DNA of 5,244 bases, taken from NCBI GenBank assembly GCA_023251285.1, contig JAHEZB010000213.1, positions 1-5,244 of the forward strand, read 5' to 3'. Position 1 is the first letter of the stretch. Each line of letters opens with the position of its first letter. Source of the DNA: Chitinophagaceae bacterium (lineage in GTDB: Bacteria; Bacteroidota; Bacteroidia; Chitinophagales; Chitinophagaceae). The position numbers were made by a program, and so were the translations under genes. Positions 1 to 5,244 of the stretch are shown in pieces. The notes under the pieces are model-generated. The model searched no databases, was not told where the DNA came from, and was given only the letters and a program-made list of their open reading frames with translations.

Positions 1-1233
1 TATTTTGTCTTTGCGATCCTGCTGAACAGCGTAGGAACTGTCATTTTGCAGGTGCAGAATAATTATGGAATTACACAGGGAACGGCAAGTATTTTAGAAG
101 CATTTAAAGACCTGAGTATTGCCATCGCTTCATTCCTCGTCGCTTCCTACATTACGCGTATTGGTTATAAACGGTCGATGTTACTGGCGTTGGCATTTGT
201 GATCATCGCGTGTCTGATGATGCCGTTAATTGGCGGCTTTGCAATGACGAAGGTGTTGTTTGCAGTTACCGGTGTTGGTTTTGCTTTGATTAAAGTGTCG
301 GTTTATGCCACCATTGGGCTCGTAACTTCCAATAAAAAAGATCATGCAAGCTTCATGAATTTTATTGAATCTTTTTTCATGATCGGCATCCTCGCCGGCT
401 ACTTTATTTTCAGCGCTTTTGTTGATAATAACAATCCCGCTTCTACTTCATGGCTGAATGTTTATTATTTGCTCGCGGGGCTTTCCGCGCTCGCTTTTAT
501 ATTATTGCTCACCGCGCGCCTCGACGAATCTTCGGTAAAAGAACAGGAAGTAAAATCGTTCTTAAAAGATTTTGCAGATATGATGAAACTGGCGATCCGC
601 CCACTGGTTTTGATATTCATTGTTAGCGCTTTTTTTTATGTATTGATAGAGCAAAGTATTATGAGCTGGCTTCCAACTTTTAACAGCCAGGTATTGCATC
701 TTTCCACAAGGCTAAGCATCCAGATGGCCAGTATTCTCGCTATTTTCACCGCAATAGGAAGGTTTATCGCCGGTTTTGTTTTGAGGAAAATTGATTGGTT
801 AAAAGTGGTCATTGCGTGCCTGATACTTGCTGGAATACTCGTGGTACTCGTGATTCCGCTCGCATCAAAAATTCACATTACAGCAATAGAAAACTGGCTG
901 GATGCGCCTTTTGTTGCGTATATGTTTCCATTGATTGGATTGCTGATAGCGCCGGTTTATCCTGCAATCAATTCTGTGATTTTGAGTTCATTGCCTTTGC
1001 GTCAACACGGCCCGATGAGCGGATTGATCGTTATCTTTTCTGCTTTGGGCGGCACGACCGGTTCTATCATTACTGGCCATATTTTTGAAGCTTATGGAGG
1101 GCAAACAGCGTTTTATTTTTCTCTGGTTCCAATTACGATTCTGATCATCAGCCTGATCTTTTTTAATAGTTTGCAGAAGAAAAGCGTTGTTCCCGGCCAT
1201 CCGGTTCTGCAACATGCGGATGGATTGAATTAA
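1..1233 (+). CDS. MFS permease, FucP-like sugar transporter, 5'-truncated; candidate trehalose importer
   Basis: The open frame enters from the left edge and gives 410 visible residues. An in-frame TTG at 46 is not a credible start, because the codons before it already form the end of a first membrane helix. Twelve hydrophobic segments can be counted, at about 1-16, 29-51, 59-77, 83-107, 116-140, 151-171, 199-224, 239-262, 266-288, 303-330, 338-362 and 368-389. A charged central loop (172-198) separates the two six-helix halves, as in the major facilitator superfamily. Motif A between helices 2 and 3 is degenerate (TRIGYKR at 52-58); a looser copy follows helix 8 (GFVLRKID, 258-265). Helices 10-11 (PLIGLLIAPVYP at 310-321, then SALGGTTGSIITGHI) recall fucose/glucose/galactose permeases. 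Probably only 10-30 N-terminal residues are missing. A trehalase begins 30 bp after the stop, so inner-membrane import of trehalose is the best guess. The MFS family is secure; the substrate is inferred, and another hexose or sugar efflux remains possible. Confidence 0.85.
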   Translation, partial: YFVFAILLNSVGTVILQVQNNYGITQGTASILEAFKDLSIAIASFLVASYITRIGYKRSMLLALAFVIIACLMMPLIGGFAMTKVLFAVTGVGFALIKVSVYATIGLVTSNKKDHASFMNFIESFFMIGILAGYFIFSAFVDNNNPASTSWLNVYYLLAGLSALAFILLLTARLDESSVKEQEVKSFLKDFADMMKLAIRPLVLIFIVSAFFYVLIEQSIMSWLPTFNSQVLHLSTRLSIQMASILAIFTAIGRFIAGFVLRKIDWLKVVIACLILAGILVVLVIPLASKIHITAIENWLDAPFVAYMFPLIGLLIAPVYPAINSVILSSLPLRQHGPMSGLIVIFSALGGTTGSIITGHIFEAYGGQTAFYFSLVPITILIISLIFFNSLQKKSVVPGHPVLQHADGLN

Positions 1234-1263
1234 ATCTTTTTTTGCTTCTGAAAAAGTAATTAT

Positions 1264-2763
1264 ATGGAAATCGAATACATTTTTACACTCGGGGAATTGT
1301 TTGAAAAAGTGCAGTTAAAACCTGTATTTCCCGACAGCAAAACCTTTGTGGATTGCACCCCAAAAACCGATCTTTCGTCTATCCGCGACCGTTATAACAC
1401 GGAAAAAGACTCTAAGGATTTTGACCTTACTGCTTTTGTGCATGAGCATTTTATTTTGCCAAAAAACTATGCAACAGATTATAAAAGCAATAAGCAGCTT
1501 CCTGTGTCAGAACATATCGAAAACCTTTGGGAGGTGCTTACCCGCCAGCCGCAGGAATCACACAATTCTTTGATTCCGCTGCCGCATTCTTATGTCGTTC
1601 CCGGTGGGCGTTTCAGGGAAATATATTATTGGGACAGTTACTTTACCATGCTTGGTTTGCAGGTTTCGAAACGGGTAGATCTCATTGAAAATATGGTTGA
1701 TAATTTTTCTGATCTCATTCGTCGCTTTGGTTACATACCGAATGGCAACCGGACTTATTATCTCCGCAGGTCGCAGCCACCTTTTTTCGCCTGCATGGTC
1801 AGTTTATTGGCAGAAGAAAAAGGAGAAAACACGATCGTAAAATATTTACCATCGTTGCAAAAGGAATACGATTTCTGGATGAAGGGTAGTGAAGCACTTA
1901 ATGCAGATAATAATTATAATCGCCGCGTTGTCTTAATGCCGGATGGACATATTATGAACCGGTATTGCGATGGAAATGAGTTTCCGCGGCCTGAAGCATA
2001 CAAGGAGGAAGTAACATGGACAAAAGATGTGGCAGATAAAAAGACCATGTATTTGAATCTGCGCGGCGCCTGCGAATCAGGGTGGGATTTTTCTTCACGA
2101 TGGTATAAGCATGAAAATGATTTTTCATCCATTCATACCACAGACATTATTGCGGTTGACCTCAATTGCCTGTTGCTATACCTGGAGCAAACCATTGCAA
2201 AGGGATACGAACTATCCGGAGATTCAGGATCCTCAGAAAAGTTTAAAAGCCTCGGCAATAAACGCGCTCAGGCTATTCAGAAATATTGCTGGAATGAAGA
2301 AAAAGGATTTTATTTTGATTATGACTGGCGCGAAAACAAACAGAAGGAATGGTTGACCGTCGCTGCTGCTTTTCCATTATACTTTGGCGTGGCTTCAAAG
2401 AAGCAGGCGGAGAGTGTGTCGTCCATTTTAAAAGAAAGATTTCTTGGTAATGGCGGATTACTTACCACCCTCCAAACAACGAATCAGCAATGGGATGCGC
2501 CAAACGGATGGGCGCCTTTGCAATGGATTTCAATTATGGGTTTGGCCAAATATGGCCTTACAGACCTGGCAAAAGAAATTGCCCACAGGTGGATGGACAT
2601 AAATGAAAAAGTGTATGAAAATACCGGCAAAATGATGGAGAAATACAATGTGGTAGATACAAACCTGAAAGCAGGTGGCGGCGAATACCCTGCGCAGGAT
2701 GGTTTTGGCTGGACGAATGGTGTTTATCTTGCTTTGGAAAAGTGGATGAAAGAAGATGAATAA
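1264..2763 (+). CDS. treF: Cytoplasmic trehalase, glycoside hydrolase family 37
   Basis: This 499-residue enzyme should hydrolyse alpha,alpha-trehalose to two glucose with inversion of configuration. Trehalase signature 1 is intact at 113-127 (PGGRFREIYYWDSYF) and signature 2 at 409-418 (QWDAPNGWAP). Other conserved blocks are NGNRTYYLRRSQPP (160-173), ESGWDFSSRW (271-280) and GGGEYPAQDGFGWTNG (471-486). By family alignment the general acid is Asp275 and the general base Glu474. The N-terminus begins directly with the family block LGELFEKVQLKPVFPDSK and has no signal peptide or long extension, so the protein is probably cytoplasmic like E. coli TreF rather than periplasmic TreA; I use treF in that sense. 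The ATG at 1264 is the natural start, and its leader is A/T-rich with no Shine-Dalgarno. The gene follows the permease by 30 bp and is probably cotranscribed with it. All key residues are present and I see no frameshift. The enzyme family is very secure; the cellular location is inferred from sequence. Confidence 0.96.
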   Translation: MEIEYIFTLGELFEKVQLKPVFPDSKTFVDCTPKTDLSSIRDRYNTEKDSKDFDLTAFVHEHFILPKNYATDYKSNKQLPVSEHIENLWEVLTRQPQESHNSLIPLPHSYVVPGGRFREIYYWDSYFTMLGLQVSKRVDLIENMVDNFSDLIRRFGYIPNGNRTYYLRRSQPPFFACMVSLLAEEKGENTIVKYLPSLQKEYDFWMKGSEALNADNNYNRRVVLMPDGHIMNRYCDGNEFPRPEAYKEEVTWTKDVADKKTMYLNLRGACESGWDFSSRWYKHENDFSSIHTTDIIAVDLNCLLLYLEQTIAKGYELSGDSGSSEKFKSLGNKRAQAIQKYCWNEEKGFYFDYDWRENKQKEWLTVAAAFPLYFGVASKKQAESVSSILKERFLGNGGLLTTLQTTNQQWDAPNGWAPLQWISIMGLAKYGLTDLAKEIAHRWMDINEKVYENTGKMMEKYNVVDTNLKAGGGEYPAQDGFGWTNGVYLALEKWMKEDE

Positions 2764-2823
2764 AGTGAAATGAATTGAAAGTTAAACATCTGCTGGAATC
2801 ATCCCTGCAACCAGCCATCGCCC

Positions 2824-2867
2824 TTAATGAATCTTTCTCCAACCGATTCATGATTTTGCATTAATGC
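2824..2867. repeat. Inverted repeats and a 10-bp palindrome upstream of the secreted hydrolase
   Basis: ATGAATC (2827-2833) and GATTCAT (2845-2851) form a perfect 7-bp inverted repeat around an 11-nt spacer. GCATTAATGC (2858-2867) is a perfect 10-bp palindrome. TTAATG (2824-2829) can also pair with CATTAA (2859-2864), so two alternative pairings exist. No T-run follows, which argues against an intrinsic terminator. The cluster lies 67-110 bp before the hydrolase ATG, where an operator or leader structure could sit. The octamer TGATTTTG (2851-2858) differs at one base from the Bacteroidota -7 consensus TAnnTTTG, but I found no convincing -33 TTG at the expected spacing. The symmetry is seen directly; any function is speculative. 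Confidence 0.35.
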
Positions 2868-2933
2868 CAAACAACATGAAATCAATTTAAATGTTTGAAT
2901 AAAATTGTGCTTCATTCCGAAAAACCTTCTTCC

Positions 2934-2993
2934 ATGAAACAAAAACTACTCCTTGTTTTCTTTCTGATTTGCTGGTTTGCAATTGCTAAAGCA
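2934..2993 (+). other. Sec-type signal peptide of the AEH-like hydrolase
   Basis: Residues 1-20 have a basic n-region (Lys2, Lys4), a hydrophobic core LLLVFFLICWFAI (5-17) and the cleavage motif AKA before Gln21. This is a typical signal peptidase I site. Cys13 sits inside the hydrophobic core without a proper lipobox, so a lipoprotein is unlikely. The segment predicts export to the periplasm and settles the start codon as the ATG at 2934. Confidence 0.88.
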
Positions 2994-4781
2994 CAGACAG
3001 ATACTGTAAACTCTTACGTGAAAAAAAGTTATATGGTACCGATGCGTGATGGTGTCAAACTCTTTACTGTTGTACTTTTGCCAGTAAATTTTCCTCACGA
3101 TGTTCCTATTCTGATCCAAAGAACGCCGTATGGAGCAGACGTTCCTCTAAAAGATGATTCAACGATAAATGTTGATTTACTGCCGGCATATTATAGAAAT
3201 ATGGCGAAAGAAGGATACATATTTGTAAGGCAGGAGATGCGCGGAAAGTTTAAAAGCGAAGGAACTTTCGAAATGACAAGGCCGCTTTATCATATAAAAG
3301 ATCCAAAAAGAACAGATGAAAGTACTGATGCTTACGATGCTGTTGGCTGGCTGGTAAAAAATCTTCCACACAACAATGGCAAAGCCGGCATTTTTGGAAT
3401 TTCTTACCTGGGATATACGGCTCTTGATGCCATCAGCGATCCGAATCCGGCTTTGAAAGCCAGTTCGCCACAAGCTTCCCCTTGCGATATGTTTCTCGGT
3501 GATGATTTCCATCACAACGGCGCTTTTCGGCTTAGTTATGGATTTGAGTACAGTTATATGGTGGAAAATGCAAAGGAAGCCAACAGCGATTTTCCTTTCC
3601 CGCAATTTGATTTATACAACTGGTATCTCAAACTTGGCCCATTGAAAAATGTAAATGAAAAGTATTATAAAAATCGTCTTGCTGCATGGAATGATTTTGT
3701 GGAACATCCCGATTATGATGCTTTTTGGAAAAAAGAATCTATGCTCAATCAAATCAGTTATCCTTCAATTCCGGTGATGCATGTGGGCGGCTATTATGAT
3801 CAGGAAGATTTGAACGGTCCGCAGATTATGTACACGCATTTGGAAAAGAAAGATACTTTTAACCGGAACTTTATTGTTCTCGGCCCTTGGTTTCATGGAG
3901 AATGGGCGTGGCCGAATGGTGACAGTCTTGGAAGAATTAATTTCGAAAGCAACACTTCGGCTTATTTCCAAAACCTGCAAAAGAAATGGTTTGATCATTG
4001 GCTGAAGGGAAAAGATGAAAGCAAATTTCCGGAAGCTACCTGCTTCCAAACAGGCACGAATCAATGGAAGACATACAATACATGGCCTCCAAAAGAAGCA
4101 GAATCTAAGAAGCTTTATGCTCATGAAAACGGAACCTGCAGTTTTGATAAAGCTTTTGAATCAACAGGCTTTGTAAGTTATGTAAGCGATCCGGCAAAAC
4201 CGGTTCCGTACCGCGAATTACCAATAGAAGCAACTTACGGGCCTGACAGTCATTGGCGCACGTGGCAGGTACAGGATCAACGGTTTGTAACGACCAGGCC
4301 TGATGTGATCAGTTTTATTGCAGATAGTTTGGATCAAAACCTGACCGTAACCGGCGATGTAAAGGCACATCTGATCGTAAGTACCACAGGCACAGATGCT
4401 GATTTTATTGTAAAACTGATTGATGTTTATCCAAATTTTGATGCAAGCAGTTTATCAATGAGTGGATATGAATTTCCGGTAACGATGGAAGTGTTCAGGG
4501 GAAGATTCAGAAAGAGCTTTGAAAATCCAATTCCTTTTGTGCCAAACAAACCTGAAGAAATTGTACTTGATCTTCACCAGATCAATCATACTTTTTTAAA
4601 AGGACATAAGATGATGATACAAATTCAAAGCACATGGTTTCCTCTGATTGACCGCAATCCACAAAAGTTTGTTCCTAATATTTTTTTAGCAAATCCATCT
4701 CAATTTATCAAAGCAACAGAGACGGTTTATTGCAATAAAAATTTGGCTACTTATATTGAATTACCGGTGATGAAGGAGTAA
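2934..4781 (+). CDS. Secreted alpha-amino-acid ester hydrolase-like enzyme (CocE/NonD, peptidase S15-like)
   Basis: This 615-residue alpha/beta-hydrolase has an N-terminal signal peptide and is predicted to be periplasmic. It resembles alpha-amino-acid ester hydrolases (AEH, EC 3.1.1.43), which cleave or transfer alpha-amino acyl groups of esters, amides and some beta-lactams. Landmarks in order are MRDGVKLFTVVLLP (37-50); RTPYG (63-67), whose Tyr66 matches the oxyanion Tyr; RGKFKSEG (103-110); TDESTDAYDAVGWL (127-140); nucleophile elbow GISYLG (155-160) with Ser157; GDDFHHNGAF (189-198); YYDQED (287-292) with catalytic Asp289; and GPWFHG (317-322) with His321. Asp191, Glu291 and Asp292 match the carboxylate cluster that binds the substrate amine in Xanthomonas citri AEH. 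A helical cap lies at about 195-280. The C-terminal jelly-roll (about 385-615) has GYEFPVTMEVFRGRFRK and WFPLIDRNPQKFVPNIF. Start: ATG 2934 places the signal peptide at the terminus; an in-frame TTG at 2895 would add 13 unconvincing residues. The gene lies 170 bp after treF, so a shared transcript is uncertain. A related peptidase or acylase role remains possible. Confidence 0.92.
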   Translation: MKQKLLLVFFLICWFAIAKAQTDTVNSYVKKSYMVPMRDGVKLFTVVLLPVNFPHDVPILIQRTPYGADVPLKDDSTINVDLLPAYYRNMAKEGYIFVRQEMRGKFKSEGTFEMTRPLYHIKDPKRTDESTDAYDAVGWLVKNLPHNNGKAGIFGISYLGYTALDAISDPNPALKASSPQASPCDMFLGDDFHHNGAFRLSYGFEYSYMVENAKEANSDFPFPQFDLYNWYLKLGPLKNVNEKYYKNRLAAWNDFVEHPDYDAFWKKESMLNQISYPSIPVMHVGGYYDQEDLNGPQIMYTHLEKKDTFNRNFIVLGPWFHGEWAWPNGDSLGRINFESNTSAYFQNLQKKWFDHWLKGKDESKFPEATCFQTGTNQWKTYNTWPPKEAESKKLYAHENGTCSFDKAFESTGFVSYVSDPAKPVPYRELPIEATYGPDSHWRTWQVQDQRFVTTRPDVISFIADSLDQNLTVTGDVKAHLIVSTTGTDADFIVKLIDVYPNFDASSLSMSGYEFPVTMEVFRGRFRKSFENPIPFVPNKPEEIVLDLHQINHTFLKGHKMMIQIQSTWFPLIDRNPQKFVPNIFLANPSQFIKATETVYCNKNLATYIELPVMKE

Positions 4782-4790
4782 CTTAATAAA

Positions 4791-4813
4791 ACGCGTGTAA
4801 TTACTTTGACGCG
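4791..4813. repeat. Nested palindromes after the hydrolase stop, upstream of the SRPBCC gene
   Basis: ACGCGT (4791-4796) is a 6-bp palindrome and is directly followed by the 8-bp palindrome GTAATTAC (4797-4804). CGCGT (4792-4796) also pairs perfectly with ACGCG (4809-4813) across a 12-nt spacer. The first T-run downstream is 20 nt away, so this is a poor intrinsic terminator. Its place 58-80 bp before the next start codon would suit an operator. TTACTTTG (4801-4808) is a one-mismatch version of the Bacteroidota -7 box TAnnTTTG and lies within the element. The symmetry is real but short, and the function is inferred. Confidence 0.35.
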
Positions 4814-4833
4814 AGAAAAAGAAGAAATTGCTG

Positions 4834-4862
4834 TTTTTTTATTTGCAAATCATTCAAAAAAA
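4834..4862. repeat. T7 / ATTTGCAAAT palindrome / A7 symmetrical leader
   Basis: A run of seven T (4834-4840) is followed directly by the perfect 10-bp palindrome ATTTGCAAAT (4841-4850), the spacer CATTC, and a run of seven A (4856-4862). The two runs could pair as a weak A-T hairpin ending 8 nt before the SRPBCC start codon. Alternatively, the A-run is the ordinary A-rich ribosome-binding leader of Bacteroidota genes and the symmetry is chance in AT-rich DNA. No Shine-Dalgarno is present. Confidence 0.28.
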
Positions 4863-4870
4863 TAACAATC

Positions 4871-5244
4871 ATGACATCTCAGAATATTCCAACAGTAGAA
4901 ACACAAATGTTAATTAGGAAGCCGGTTTCTGAAGTTTTCAATGCATTTATTGATCCGGGTCTTACCACTAATTTTTGGTTTACAAAATCAAGTGGACCCT
5001 TAGAGGTGGGCAAGACCATCACCTGGGAGTGGGAAATGTATGGCATTTCAACCAGGGTATTGGTAACGGAGATTGTTCAGGATAAAAAGATTTCAATCGA
5101 GTGGGGGAATCCAGCAACTACCGTTGACTTTGAGTTTATGGTGTTGACAGACGGTTCAACTTATGTAGTGATCAAAAACTATGGATTCAAAGAAACGGAT
5201 GGTGATTTGATTGAGGTAATTAAAAATAATACCGGTGGATTTAC
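4871..5244 (+). CDS. SRPBCC family protein (AHSA1/START-like), 3'-truncated
   Basis: An open frame from the ATG at 4871 runs off the right edge, giving 124 complete codons plus two bases. The N-terminal part has the SRPBCC/AHSA1 pattern: a first strand (VETQMLIRKP, 9-18), then the helical block PVSEVFNAFIDPGLTTNFWF (18-37) with conserved Pro18 and Trp36. Strands with GPLEVGKTITWEWEMYG (42-58), VLVTEIVQDKKISIEW (63-78) and TVDFEFMVL (84-92) follow. The visible part ends near NNTGGF (119-124), where family members enter the long C-terminal helix, so perhaps 25-40 residues are missing. These proteins form a hydrophobic ligand-binding cavity in the cytoplasm, but ligand and function vary and cannot be predicted here. 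There is no signal peptide. The start is preceded by an A-rich leader. The 89-bp gap from the hydrolase contains palindromes, so it may be a separate transcription unit. Confidence 0.88.
   Translation, partial: MTSQNIPTVETQMLIRKPVSEVFNAFIDPGLTTNFWFTKSSGPLEVGKTITWEWEMYGISTRVLVTEIVQDKKISIEWGNPATTVDFEFMVLTDGSTYVVIKNYGFKETDGDLIEVIKNNTGGF

Noticed and set aside
46..48. TTG at 46 as the start of the permease
   Set aside because: The frame is open to the left edge, and the 15 preceding codons encode a hydrophobic helix typical of MFS helix 1. The gene is truncated by the window, not started here.
1236..1256. CTTTTT/AAAAAG inverted repeat between the permease and the trehalase as a terminator or attenuator
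   Set aside because: The stem is six base pairs, almost all A-T, with no G/C-rich part and no T-run after it. It is better explained by AT-rich spacer in a 30-bp operon gap.
2792..2815. GCTGG/CCAGC hairpin after the trehalase stop as an intrinsic terminator
   Set aside because: The stem is only five base pairs with a 14-nt loop, and the sequence after it is C-rich rather than T-rich.
2558..2851. Reverse-strand open frame overlapping the end of the trehalase
   Set aside because: It covers conserved trehalase sequence, including the catalytic Glu474 region, on the other strand. Its translation has no recognisable domain, so it is a shadow frame.
2856..2897. Bacteroidota-type promoter with TTG at 2856 and a TTTG box at 2894-2897
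   Set aside because: The spacing is about 31 bp, well outside the usual range near 20, and the -7 box reads AATGTTTG rather than TAnnTTTG.
3177..3605. Reverse-strand 142-codon open frame inside the hydrolase
   Set aside because: It is antisense to the nucleophile and GDD motifs of a clearly coding gene. The translation is low in recognisable structure, so it is a shadow frame.
3765..4124. Reverse-strand 119-codon open frame inside the hydrolase
   Set aside because: It is antisense to the catalytic Asp/His segment and the beginning of the C-terminal domain. I see no family motif, and overlap with a strongly supported gene makes it non-coding.

Overview
The window most resembles chromosomal DNA of a Bacteroidota bacterium, perhaps from the Chitinophagaceae/Sphingobacteriia side. 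The evidence is moderate. Gene starts lack Shine-Dalgarno sequences and instead have A/T-rich leaders. The one exported protein has a short signal peptide ending in AKA followed by Q, a form common in that phylum. Coding density is high and base composition is moderately AT-rich. No rRNA, tRNA, insertion sequence, CRISPR array or phage gene is visible. All four genes are on the + strand.

Layout. (1) 1-1233: the 3' part of a 12-helix major facilitator (MFS) permease whose start lies upstream of the window. (2) 1264-2763: a complete GH37 trehalase with both family signatures, both catalytic carboxylates and no signal peptide, starting 30 bp after the permease stop. (3) 2764-2933: a 170-bp gap with small inverted repeats. 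(4) 2934-4781: a complete secreted serine hydrolase of the CocE/NonD (peptidase S15-like) superfamily. It is specifically like alpha-amino-acid ester hydrolases (AEH), with the catalytic triad and the amine-binding carboxylate cluster recognisable. (5) 4782-4870: an 89-bp gap with nested palindromes. (6) 4871 to the right edge: the 5' part of an SRPBCC (AHSA1/START-like) gene.

How the genes work together. The permease and trehalase look like a two-gene operon for non-phosphorylating use of trehalose: uptake of the intact disaccharide, then hydrolysis to two glucose in the cytoplasm. The permease substrate is inferred only from this pairing. The AEH-like enzyme would act in the periplasm on alpha-amino esters, amides or small peptides and has no evident link to trehalose. 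The SRPBCC protein has no predictable ligand and is probably a separate unit.

I see no clearly new multi-gene system. The most interesting element is the AEH-like hydrolase, which keeps the complete amine-recognition cluster but has an altered nucleophile elbow.
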